Position numbers and translations under genes: made by a program
NCBI RefSeq assembly: GCF_001429785.1
Contig: NZ_LMJF01000001.1
Location: 1,596,218-1,660,217, forward strand
DNA: 64,000 nt
Direction: 5' to 3'
From: Lysobacter sp. Root916
GTDB taxonomy: Bacteria > Pseudomonadota > Gammaproteobacteria > Xanthomonadales > Xanthomonadaceae
Notes under the pieces: generated by a model
What the model was told of the DNA's origin: nothing
Seen by the model: the letters and a program-made list of their open reading frames with translations, nothing else
Database searches by the model: none
Shown here: piece after piece, positions 28,833-36,954 of the stretch
Layout of the letters: the number at the start of each line of letters is the position of its first letter
Position numbering within the stretch: the stretch's first letter is position 1

Positions 28833-31049
28833 ATGTCCCTATCGACCCTTCGCAGCCGCAAGCTGCCCAGAGCCCTACTTTCTTCGCTCCTGCTTCCGTC
28901 CCTTGGCCTCGCCGCTTTCGGCACCGCCCAAGCCGCAACCTTCTACGTCCGCACCGATGGTGGCGATGCCGCCCAGTGCACCGGCCGCGCCGACGCGGCT
29001 TATCCCGGCAGCGGAACCGCCCAGGCCTGCGCCTGGAAGAACCCCAACATCGCCATGCCCTCCTCCGGTAGCGCGCGCATCGCAGGTGGCGACACCCTGC
29101 TGATCGGCGCCGGCACCTTCCAGATCGGCAGCGGCGGCTACATGCAGAAGATCCCGAGCGGCCCGAACGCGTCCACGCGCACGCGCATCCTCGGCAAGCC
29201 CGGCACCAAGCTGGTCGGCGTCGCCGGCACCCATCGCGTGCTCAACCTCGACGGCAGCTCCAACGTCGAAGTCGGCAACCTCGAAATCACCGACAACAGC
29301 GACTGCGTCTACAACCACTCCAACGCCGCGGCCGCCTGCACCAGCGCGATGGCCTGGGCCCGCGTGGGCGTGTACGCCACCGCTTCCAACAACGTGTGGA
29401 TGCACGACGTGAACGTGCACGGCATGGCGGCGCGCGGCTTCAACGCCGGCGGCCTGTCCAACTGGACGCTCGAACGCGTCAAGATGAACAAGAACGGCAG
29501 CGCCGGCTGGGACGGCAACGTCGGCACCGGTTCGAATTCGGGCCAGATGATCCTGCGCGACATCGAGATCGGCTGGAACGGCTGCGGCGAGCGCGTCGCG
29601 ACCGGCGAACCCTGGGCCTGCTGGGCGCAGACCACCGGCGGTTACGGCGACGGTTTCGGCACCGTCGACACCGGCGGCCAGTGGCTGATCGAAGACGCCT
29701 TCATCCATCACAACACCTCCGACGGCCTCGACCTTCGTTACATGGACGGCGCCGACGCGACCACCGTGACCCTGCGCCGCATCTACTCGGTCGCCAACGC
29801 CGGCAACCAGGTCAAGATCAAGGGCAACTCGCTGATCGAGAACTCGGTCCTGGTGGGCAACTGCACCTACTTCCGCGACAAGGACTTCATGGCCTCGGGC
29901 GACCTGTGCCGCGCCTACGGCAGCACCCTGCTGCTGATCCTGACCGGCAACGACACCGCGACCGTGCGCCACAACACCATCGCCGGCGAAGGCGATGCGC
30001 AGATCGCCTACGGCGAAGGCGCGTCCAGCGACAAGGTCAACATCCAGAACAACCTGGTGATCGGCTTCCCGTACTACGCCAACACCGCCACCGCGACGCT
30101 GTTCAGCGGCGGCAGCGCCCCCGCCGCCAAATCCTTCTCGGGCAACATGGCCTGGAAGGTGCGCAGTTGCCAGACCGGAACCACCTGCACCCAGGACCCG
30201 AAGCTGACCAATATGACCCTGGCCGCCTTCGATGCCGAACCGCTCGCCGGCAGCCCGGTGACCGACAAGGCCCCGATGGTCAGCGGCGTGTCCACCGACT
30301 TCCTGCTGCAACCGCGTCCCTCGGGCGCCGCCAACGACGTGGGCGCCTACGAGGTCCAGGCCGGTGGCACTCCGCCGCCGCAGCCGCCGACTCCGACCTG
30401 CACCCGCGCAGCGCCGACCGTGAGCCTGAGCGGTCCGACCGCCGCCGTCGCCGCCGGCACGGAGAACAAGTACACGCTGAGTCTGAAGAACAACGACAGC
30501 AGCGCCTGCGCCAACACGTCGTTCGCCATCGCCCGCACCGTTCCGAGCGGCTGGACCGGCGAGTTGTCGTCGACCGCGATCACGCTGGCTCCGGGCGCCA
30601 GCGGCGCGGCAACCCTAAGCGTGATGTCTAACCTCACCGCCAGCGCCGGCAGCTACGGCATCGGCGCGGGCGTCAGCAGCAACGTCGGCGCCACCCACAC
30701 CGGCAACGCCTCGATCACCTACAGCGTGGCCGCGGCCGTCGTCGGCCTGACCGAAACCGTGAGCACGAGCAAGGCCAGCTACAAAGCCGGTGAAGTCGTG
30801 TCCATCACCGCCCGTGTCCTCAAGAACGGCGTGGCGGTCTCGGGTGCCAACGTCGCGTTCGATGCGCTGAAGCCTAACGGCGTCAACCACGTGCTGCTGA
30901 GCGCCACCACCGACGCCAGCGGCTATGCGCGCGTGTCCTTCACCTCCGGCACGGGGCCCAGCTCGATCGGCACCTACAAGCTGTCGGCGGTGGCCACCTC
31001 CGGCGGCCTGAGCAAGACGGCGACCACGACCTTCGCGGTCGCCAAGTAA
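28833..31049 (+). CDS. Secreted beta-helix protein with Ig-like C-terminal domains
   Basis: This is a 738-residue exported protein. A signal peptide ends near GTAQA34; the parallel beta-helix region spans roughly 35-510 and shares long identical blocks with the lipoprotein at 24696 (HHNTSDGLDLRYMDGADAT, ENSVLVG, RHNT). A Pro-rich linker (PPPQPPTPT) leads to a domain resembling NEW3/cadherin-like folds (about 525-630) and a final Big-type Ig domain (SYKAGEVVSITARVLKNGVAVSGANV). It is monocistronic with a long regulated-looking promoter and a strong terminator. A polysaccharide-binding or polysaccharide-cleaving role outside the cell is an inference; no active site is identified. Confidence 0.88.
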   Translation: MSLSTLRSRKLPRALLSSLLLPSLGLAAFGTAQAATFYVRTDGGDAAQCTGRADAAYPGSGTAQACAWKNPNIAMPSSGSARIAGGDTLLIGAGTFQIGSGGYMQKIPSGPNASTRTRILGKPGTKLVGVAGTHRVLNLDGSSNVEVGNLEITDNSDCVYNHSNAAAACTSAMAWARVGVYATASNNVWMHDVNVHGMAARGFNAGGLSNWTLERVKMNKNGSAGWDGNVGTGSNSGQMILRDIEIGWNGCGERVATGEPWACWAQTTGGYGDGFGTVDTGGQWLIEDAFIHHNTSDGLDLRYMDGADATTVTLRRIYSVANAGNQVKIKGNSLIENSVLVGNCTYFRDKDFMASGDLCRAYGSTLLLILTGNDTATVRHNTIAGEGDAQIAYGEGASSDKVNIQNNLVIGFPYYANTATATLFSGGSAPAAKSFSGNMAWKVRSCQTGTTCTQDPKLTNMTLAAFDAEPLAGSPVTDKAPMVSGVSTDFLLQPRPSGAANDVGAYEVQAGGTPPPQPPTPTCTRAAPTVSLSGPTAAVAAGTENKYTLSLKNNDSSACANTSFAIARTVPSGWTGELSSTAITLAPGASGAATLSVMSNLTASAGSYGIGAGVSSNVGATHTGNASITYSVAAAVVGLTETVSTSKASYKAGEVVSITARVLKNGVAVSGANVAFDALKPNGVNHVLLSATTDASGYARVSFTSGTGPSSIGTYKLSAVATSGGLSKTATTTFAVAK

Positions 31050-31070
31050 GCCTACGCAGCGTCGTAAGCA

Positions 31071-31103
31071 AGAGCCCCGGACGTCCTCCGGGGCTCTTTT
31101 TTT
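31071..31103 (+). terminator. Rho-independent terminator after the secreted beta-helix gene
   Basis: The stem agagccccgga/tccggggctct has a short loop and is followed by seven T residues, 22 bp after the stop codon. It also separates this gene from the convergent minus-strand operon. Confidence 0.92.
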
Positions 31104-31156
31104 GCGAGACGGCAAGAACGTCGCGGGGACGCTCGCAGCCCAAGCGGGTGCGGACC

Positions 31157-31918
31157 TCAACGAGACGCGGGCGCCTCGCGATGATCGCGCCAGCGGTAGT
31201 ACGCCAAGCCCACCCACTCGTGCAGGGCCAGCTCGGTGTTGGCGAGCGCGCTGGTTCGCGGCACCAGCGCCCACGGCAGGCGCGACGGCAGCCGGCGCGC
31301 GTCCGTGCCCAGCGGACACACCTCGAAGCCGGCACCGGCGAATGCCGCGCGCGCGCGCGGCATGTGGATCAGCGAGGTCACCAGCACGATACGCGCAGGC
31401 AGCGGCGGCGACATCCGCGCGGCGTGGCGCGCGTTGCTCCAGGTGTCGTCGGATTGGGCTTCCAAGCGCAGGGCCGCCGCCGGCACGCCCTGCATACGCG
31501 CGTACGCCGCCATCAGTTCCGCCACGGCCACCCCTCCGCGCCCGCCGCCCACCAGCACCAGTTGCCGTCCTTCGCGCGCGCGCCACCAGGCCACCGCGCG
31601 GTCCATGCGTCGCCGCGACGCCAGGTTGAGTACCGCGAAATCGGTATCGCTGCGCGGGCGCCCGTCGCTGCCACCGCCGAGCACGACGGCGATCGCCGGC
31701 GGCGCATCGCGGCAGGCGATCGGCTCGGCGAGCGTTCGCTGCAGCGGCTTTCCGAGCAAATTGGCCGCCAGCGGCGTCATCGCCGCGAGCGCGACGGCCG
31801 CCAGCGCGACGCTCGCGACCAGGGGCCAGCGCAGACGCTGGCGACACAACCAGGCCCAGGGCAGCGCCGCCCCCGCCAGCAACAGCCATGCGAGCGGGGA
31901 TAGCAGCCAGGCCGCCAC
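31157..31918 (-). CDS. YdcF-like (DUF218) membrane protein
   Basis: This is a 253-residue protein with two or three N-terminal hydrophobic segments (WLLSPLAWLLLAGAALPWAWL, ASVALAAVALAAMTPLAANLLG). A DUF218 domain follows: AIAVVLGGGSDGRP, RQLVLVGGGRGGVAVAELMAAYA, DTWSNARHAARM and IVLVTSLIHMPRARAAFAGAGFEV. ElyC/YdcF-family members are implicated in envelope polysaccharide and lipid-carrier metabolism, but the reaction is not defined. It is the last gene of the minus-strand NRPS-PKS/flippase operon, one base after the flippase stop. Confidence 0.85.
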   Translation of the reverse strand: MAAWLLSPLAWLLLAGAALPWAWLCRQRLRWPLVASVALAAVALAAMTPLAANLLGKPLQRTLAEPIACRDAPPAIAVVLGGGSDGRPRSDTDFAVLNLASRRRMDRAVAWWRAREGRQLVLVGGGRGGVAVAELMAAYARMQGVPAAALRLEAQSDDTWSNARHAARMSPPLPARIVLVTSLIHMPRARAAFAGAGFEVCPLGTDARRLPSRLPWALVPRTSALANTELALHEWVGLAYYRWRDHREAPASR

Positions 31919-31919
31919 G

Positions 31920-33446
31920 TCAACGCGACCGCGACCGCGACATCAAGGCCATCGTCATTCCACGCAGCTTCCGATCCAAGGCCAGAACCGGAATGGCATA
32001 CAGCAGCACGAACAGCAGGGCGGCCACGGACAGTCGCGCCCAGATGGCATGCAGCCCGAACAAGTCGGTGCCGCGCGCCACCGCCACCAGCACGGTCAGG
32101 CAGCCGAGCGACAGCGCGACCGCATGCAGGTCCGGCAGGCGCGCCAATCCCTTCGGGCAGATCGCGAACTGGGCGAAGGCCAGCGCGCCGTAGGCGATCG
32201 CGGTGGACCACACCGCCCCCATGTAGCCCAGGCGCGGAATCAGGATCAGGTTCATGACCACGTTCAACGCCGCCGCGCCCAGGGTGATGATCAGCACCTG
32301 CACGGTCTTCTTCTTCAACTGCAGGCCGTAGTTCGAGATGGCGAGCACGGCGTACAGCGACACGGTGATGCCGATCACGATGAACACGATGCCCGACGCG
32401 GCCTTGTCTCGACCGCTCAGCGCCACCAGCAGGTCCTGCCCCGACACCAGCAGAAACGCGATGATCGCCACTACCGCGTAGGTCATCGGCAGCAGCACCT
32501 TCTCCTTGAGCGCGCGCACGGCCTCGTTGCCGCCGGTTTCGTAGGCGCGCATGACCACCGGTGTGAACGCCTCGGACAGGGTCGCGTCTATGAACACGTT
32601 CAACTGCATCGCCAGCGAATAGCCGATGGCGTAGATGCCGACCGCGGCGAAATCGCCGGTGATCTGCTTGAGCAGCACGCGATCGACATTGGCCAGGATG
32701 CTGAACGCCAACTCGTGCGCCATCAGCGGCAAGCCGTAGATCAGACCGCTGCGCACGGCCTGCCAGTCGAGCGCGTCGCGCGCCACACTGACGTTGCGGT
32801 ACATCCAATGCGCGAGCCAGGCCAGCACCAGCACGGTGGCGACGATCTTGCCGCCGTAGACCGCCAGCGCGCTTCTTTGCACCAGGATCACGGCGCCCAG
32901 AACCAACACCAGTTCGAGCATGCGCCCAATCACGCGCATGGCCATGACGATGTCCGAACGCTCGCTGGCGCGTATCACCATCTGCACGATGTTGACCGCC
33001 GCCAGCATCGGCATCATCAGCACGGCGCACCAGACCAGCGGCGAGAACGCGCCCTGCCCCAGCCAGGACCAGAGCGCGATCGCGCACAACCCAAGTAACC
33101 ATAGCGTTGCGGACAGGATCAGCGGCAGCAGCACCATGTTGGTGCCGAACTCCTGCATCCGCCGCGCGCTCCCGTCGTAGGGATAAAAGCGCACGATCGC
33201 GTGCGGCGTGCCGAGCTTGATGATCGCCACGCCCAGCAGCATCAGGGTGTCGTAGTACCTCAGGATGCCGAACTGGGTATTGTCGAGAAACCGGGTCAGG
33301 ATCGGGAACGAGATGAAGCCCGCCAGCATCACCAGACCGTTCGAGATCGAATAACGCAGGTAATGCGTGACGATGCCTGGTCGCTCCCGCGACGGGGCAC
33401 GCAGGCCTTCGTCCGCGCCCGTCGCGCTCTCCGTCGAACTATTCAT
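31920..33446 (-). CDS. Polysaccharide flippase (Wzx family)
   Basis: This is a 508-residue inner-membrane transporter of the MOP superfamily. It has around 14 hydrophobic helices starting HYLRYSISNGLVMLAGFISFPILTRFL and including SILANVDRVLLKQITGDFAAVGIYAIGYSLA, a segment typical of polysaccharide_synt proteins. It should flip undecaprenol-linked repeat units for the polymerase encoded at 23276, completing a Wzx/Wzy pathway split over two strands. Its place within the NRPS-PKS operon ties the peptide-polyketide genes to the polysaccharide genes. Confidence 0.92.
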   Translation of the reverse strand: MNSSTESATGADEGLRAPSRERPGIVTHYLRYSISNGLVMLAGFISFPILTRFLDNTQFGILRYYDTLMLLGVAIIKLGTPHAIVRFYPYDGSARRMQEFGTNMVLLPLILSATLWLLGLCAIALWSWLGQGAFSPLVWCAVLMMPMLAAVNIVQMVIRASERSDIVMAMRVIGRMLELVLVLGAVILVQRSALAVYGGKIVATVLVLAWLAHWMYRNVSVARDALDWQAVRSGLIYGLPLMAHELAFSILANVDRVLLKQITGDFAAVGIYAIGYSLAMQLNVFIDATLSEAFTPVVMRAYETGGNEAVRALKEKVLLPMTYAVVAIIAFLLVSGQDLLVALSGRDKAASGIVFIVIGITVSLYAVLAISNYGLQLKKKTVQVLIITLGAAALNVVMNLILIPRLGYMGAVWSTAIAYGALAFAQFAICPKGLARLPDLHAVALSLGCLTVLVAVARGTDLFGLHAIWARLSVAALLFVLLYAIPVLALDRKLRGMTMALMSRSRSR

Positions 33447-33484
33447 CGCGAGCGACCGCGATCGTCATGGACGCTCATTTCGCA

Positions 33485-35269
33485 TCACCTCGGAGGAGAG
33501 CCCGGATGGGCCGGGCCGCAGACTGGAGGCGGACCGGGCGAAGCCGCCGGATCCACCGCACCCGGGACCGGCGCGCGAGCACGCGTGTCCGTCGCGGACC
33601 GCTCATCGAGCACGCCCACGTAGGCAGTCCTGTTCGGCGGACGTCCGAGCACGTCCAGGACTTCGACGCCGCCCGCCACGTTGTAGGTATGGCAGCCATC
33701 GACGCTGCGCGTCAGATAGGGGGCCAGCCGCGACAGTTGCCGCTCGCGATAGGTCGTGGGCCCCAGCTCCAGCACTTCGTTGAACACGACGGCATTGCCG
33801 TAGCCGGGCCCGCAGTCCTGAGCCGGCCGGATCAGGCTGCCGTTGCGCTGGAACAGCCGCCCGGCCATGCGGGCGCGGCGCACATCGCAGACGATGGGCG
33901 AGGCCGGATGCGGCGTGTACGGCCCCTCCAGCCGGTCGGCGACGAACAGGAACAACTCGTCGCAGGTGTTGTTCTGGTTTTCGGCAACGTTGGCGAACAG
34001 GTACCAGTGGCCCTGATGATGGTGCAGGCTCGGATCCACACAGACGCGCCCGACCACAAGGTCGTGCACCCGCTCCCATCGCAAGGGGAAGTCGCTGGCG
34101 CGGTACAGGCTGACGCGGCGGTCGTAGCCGGACTCGACCGTCATGTACCACTGCCCCTCCCAGGCGAACACTTGCGGGAAGGACAGATGGCCGGGCTCGT
34201 CCAGCGCGACGCCGAGCGAGCGCGCGCCTCCCGCGCCCAGTTCCACGCAAGCTATGGTCGCCTTCTTGAGCCGCGGCTCCAGCATTTCCTCCACGAACAG
34301 CAGCCTGCGTTCCTGCGCCATCACCACGAAGGGATCGCCCCACCAGCCCTTCGGCGCTTTCAGCAGGGCATGCGATCCGATCGTCGGCGAGTGCGGATCC
34401 AGCGGCGCTCCGCCCAGGCGCAGCACCAGCGTCCAGCCGACGCGGGCGTTCCTGAACCAACCGGTCATCCAGCGCGGAGAAGCGCGCAGCATCGACGCGA
34501 ACGCATGCAGCCCGGCGGCCGGTGCCAGCGGCGCCAACGGCTGCAGCTCCAGGCTCGCCATCGCAGGCGCGCCCGCGCCGAGATCTCCCTGCGCCAGCTG
34601 ACGCAAGGCGCGCAACAGCAAGGCCGGCAGCTTGCGGAATGCATCCTCGCGCTGCTTGAGAAACGAAGTCGCCCGGGTCCTGCCCCAACTGGCCGCGAGG
34701 TCGACGGGCGTCTGGTTCGGCGCGTGCAGGACCAGGACCATCCGCGTCGCCGTTTCACGGCGCAGCATCGGACCGAGCAACTGCAAGCCCGCATGGCGAT
34801 CGTCGAGCAGGCTGGCGTCGACCAGCCAGCATGCGCATTTCGTCTGGGCGGCCAGCGCCGACGCCCAGGATTTCGTGCCCAGCACGATCAGCAGATCCGG
34901 GCGCGCGCCAGCGATGCGCTCGACCAGGGTGGCCTCGTCTCCCGGACCGGCCGTCGCGAGAACGGCGTCCTCGTGGGGACCCGACGGCATCGGCATCGCG
35001 GTCAGGCTGCGGGTGGGGCCTAGCAAGGCGCGCTCGAACGCGATCAGGGCGCGCACGCTCGCGGGCACGCCAGCGACCTTCGGCAAGCTCGCCCCGGCCG
35101 CGCTCAGCGTGGTCAGTTCGATCCAGTCGTACCCAGCCACCAGGCCATGGAACGCGCGTACCCATCCGGGGACCTGCGGCGGCCCCACCAGCGTTACGCG
35201 CAAGGGCCGTGTGGCGCCGACCGGCGGAGCGTACAGCGGGGTTCGTTCGCGCGCGCCGACGGCTTTCAT
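33485..35269 (-). CDS. GIPC-transferase-like protein (formyltransferase-like plus five-blade propeller)
   Basis: This is a 594-residue protein. The N-terminal half (about 20-230) resembles a formyltransferase-like Rossmann domain (LRVTLVGPPQVPGWVRAF, PDLLIVLGTKSW). The C-terminal half (about 320-560) is a GH43-like five-bladed propeller: KGWWGDPFVVMAQERRLLFVEE, HLSFPQVFAWEGQWYMTVES, VCVDPSLHHHQGHWYLFANV, GRLFQRNGSLIRPAQDC. This architecture matches the glucosamine inositolphosphorylceramide transferase-like family found in EPS loci; activity in bacteria is not defined. The last 35 residues are Pro/Ala-rich. The start overlaps the hydrolase stop as ATGA; a longer frame to 35842 is a shadow of that gene. 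Confidence 0.82.
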   Translation of the reverse strand: MKAVGARERTPLYAPPVGATRPLRVTLVGPPQVPGWVRAFHGLVAGYDWIELTTLSAAGASLPKVAGVPASVRALIAFERALLGPTRSLTAMPMPSGPHEDAVLATAGPGDEATLVERIAGARPDLLIVLGTKSWASALAAQTKCACWLVDASLLDDRHAGLQLLGPMLRRETATRMVLVLHAPNQTPVDLAASWGRTRATSFLKQREDAFRKLPALLLRALRQLAQGDLGAGAPAMASLELQPLAPLAPAAGLHAFASMLRASPRWMTGWFRNARVGWTLVLRLGGAPLDPHSPTIGSHALLKAPKGWWGDPFVVMAQERRLLFVEEMLEPRLKKATIACVELGAGGARSLGVALDEPGHLSFPQVFAWEGQWYMTVESGYDRRVSLYRASDFPLRWERVHDLVVGRVCVDPSLHHHQGHWYLFANVAENQNNTCDELFLFVADRLEGPYTPHPASPIVCDVRRARMAGRLFQRNGSLIRPAQDCGPGYGNAVVFNEVLELGPTTYRERQLSRLAPYLTRSVDGCHTYNVAGGVEVLDVLGRPPNRTAYVGVLDERSATDTRARAPVPGAVDPAASPGPPPVCGPAHPGSPPR

Positions 35270-36108
35270 CCGGCGGGGCTCCGCGGCAAGCGGCTCATCC
35301 AGCTTGCGATCGCCTCGATCAGGCGCTCGCGCTGCTCCCGTCCGAAGTAGGTATGGTCGCAGTCGGGCCAGTAGTGCAGGTTCACGCGCGGATCGCGCGC
35401 CGCCGCGCCGAACGCCCATTCGAACTGGCGCGGATGCAGGAACCGATCGGCATAGCCGCCACTGAAGATGCACAGCAGGCGGACGTCGCGTGCCAGCATC
35501 GCCGCGAACTGCTCGCGCGCTTGCGCATGGCTGGGCCAGCTGCGGAAATCGGTGGAGTCCAGACCGGCGTTCCCGCGCATGCGCCCTCGCAGCTTGCGGG
35601 CGAAATGCCGCCATTCCCTGGGCAGGCGGCGCAGGAGTTCGAGCGCGCGCGCGTAGTAATACCAGGGGCCGGTGTAGCACAGGCCATCCAGCAGCAACAC
35701 CGCCGACACCCGCGTATCGACGTTGGCGACATCCCATCCGGTGTCGGCGGCGCTGCAGATTCCGCCCACCGCGAACACGCGACAGCCGTGCAGCGCTTCG
35801 AGCTGATCCAAGGCGGCGATCGTCGCCTGGGTGGCGTCGCACTCCGGCAGGCGCGGCGCCTCTCCGACACCGGGAATGTCGTAACGGAAGGTTCGTATCC
35901 CCAGCGCCGCGAGACGATGGGCCAGCAGCGCGTGCAAACGGAACGGTCCGGATCGCGGCTGCAAACCCGCGCTGGGCAATAGCAACGTCGGCCCGGCGCC
36001 GGGCGCGCCGCTGAGTACGCCATGCAATCGCCCATCTGGGCCGAAGCGCACGAACACCTCGTCGGCCGCGACGGCCGCAACGGGCTTGGCATCCAACACG
36101 GCATTCAT
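35266..36108 (-). CDS. Alpha/beta hydrolase, exosortase-A-associated type (hydrolase 1-like)
   Basis: This is a 280-residue alpha/beta hydrolase-fold protein: PTLLLPSAGLQPRSGPFRLHALLAHRLAALGIRTFRYDIPGVGEA is the early beta-strand and oxyanion region. VFAVGGICSAADTGWD holds the nucleophile elbow position, reading GICSA where GxSxG is usual, so Cys or Ser serves. WPDCDHTYFG supplies the late His. The preferred ATG at 36108 overlaps the upstream stop (ATGA) and is spaced 8 bp from GAGGAA; an ATG two codons earlier is also possible. Related hydrolases accompany XrtA polysaccharide loci. With the NRPS-PKS lacking a thioesterase, it is a candidate release enzyme. Confidence 0.83.
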   Translation of the reverse strand: MNAVLDAKPVAAVAADEVFVRFGPDGRLHGVLSGAPGAGPTLLLPSAGLQPRSGPFRLHALLAHRLAALGIRTFRYDIPGVGEAPRLPECDATQATIAALDQLEALHGCRVFAVGGICSAADTGWDVANVDTRVSAVLLLDGLCYTGPWYYYARALELLRRLPREWRHFARKLRGRMRGNAGLDSTDFRSWPSHAQAREQFAAMLARDVRLLCIFSGGYADRFLHPRQFEWAFGAAARDPRVNLHYWPDCDHTYFGREQRERLIEAIASWMSRLPRSPAG

Positions 36109-36905
36109 GCCCATGCTTCCTCGCGCACCGCCAGCCCCAGTTTTCCGACCACCTCGCGCACCTGGGGCGTAAGAAAGAACGCCGCGTCCATCGCCGCGCC
36201 CACGCTGAAGCTGGGGGCGCTGGCAGGCAGCGACAGGGTCCTGGCGATGCCGGTCGGCAGCGCCTCCGGATCCTTGCGAACGACCGCCCACACGGGCACC
36301 GCGCGCCCCAGGCCCTGGTCGATGCGCGCTTCTCCGAGCTCTACGCGCAGGCGCGACGGCGCGGGAAAGCCCATCAGCTGGCCGTCCGCGGGATCGGTGC
36401 TGCGGGCGACGCCGGCACGCGGCGGCGGACGCAGCGCGCGTTCGCGCGCATCGCTCTCCACCAGCTCCCGCAGCCAGGCCGCACCGTCGATTATCGGCTC
36501 CCAAAGCACGACCAGATCGGCGTCACCGCCCCGCTCCAGCCAGCCGCGCACGGCCAGCGCGCCACCGCGCCATGCGACCAGCGCCAGTCGCTTGATCGAG
36601 GTGCGCTGACGCAGCGCGGCCACCGCCGCTTCGAGATCCCGATGCATCGAGCTCAGATCCAGATCCTCGCCGGTACCCGCGGAATCGCCGGTGCCATGGA
36701 AGTCGAAACGCAGGGTCGGCAGGCCCAGCCCCGCGAGTTCGCTGGCGACCTCGGTGATGAAACGACGGCTGCGCGGCAGTTCGTGCAGCAACGGCGGCAC
36801 CAGCACGGCGCCGGTCGCGGGCGCGCCCGGCACGCCATGCAGCGCCGCGTACAAGCGCCGCGACGGCGCGCCCAGCCAGAACGGCTCCCAACCACCCAGG
36901 CTCAT
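36105..36905 (-). CDS. Alpha/beta hydrolase, exosortase-A-associated type (hydrolase 2-like)
   Basis: This is a 266-residue protein of the alpha/beta hydrolase fold. GAVLVPPLLHELPRSRRFITEVASELAGLGLPTLRFDFHGTGDSAG is the strand-loop region, typical of exosortase-A-associated hydrolase 2. The nucleophile elbow LALVAWRGGALAVRGWL has Arg at the position where Ser is expected (A-W-R-G-G), so catalysis by a classic Ser triad is doubtful. It starts 50 bp after the NRPS-PKS stop and overlaps the following hydrolase by ATGA. Possible roles are transfer, chaperoning or off-loading for the assembly line. Confidence 0.8.
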   Translation of the reverse strand: MSLGGWEPFWLGAPSRRLYAALHGVPGAPATGAVLVPPLLHELPRSRRFITEVASELAGLGLPTLRFDFHGTGDSAGTGEDLDLSSMHRDLEAAVAALRQRTSIKRLALVAWRGGALAVRGWLERGGDADLVVLWEPIIDGAAWLRELVESDARERALRPPPRAGVARSTDPADGQLMGFPAPSRLRVELGEARIDQGLGRAVPVWAVVRKDPEALPTGIARTLSLPASAPSFSVGAAMDAAFFLTPQVREVVGKLGLAVREEAWA

Positions 36906-36954
36906 CGCGATCGCCTCCGTGGAATCTCGAGACTGCGGGTGCGTGCGGCGCGGT

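Noticed and set aside
24696..31049. Calling the beta-helix proteins pectate lyases
   Set aside because: The fold family is plausible, but no catalytic Lys/Arg/Asp arrangement of a specific lyase family could be identified.
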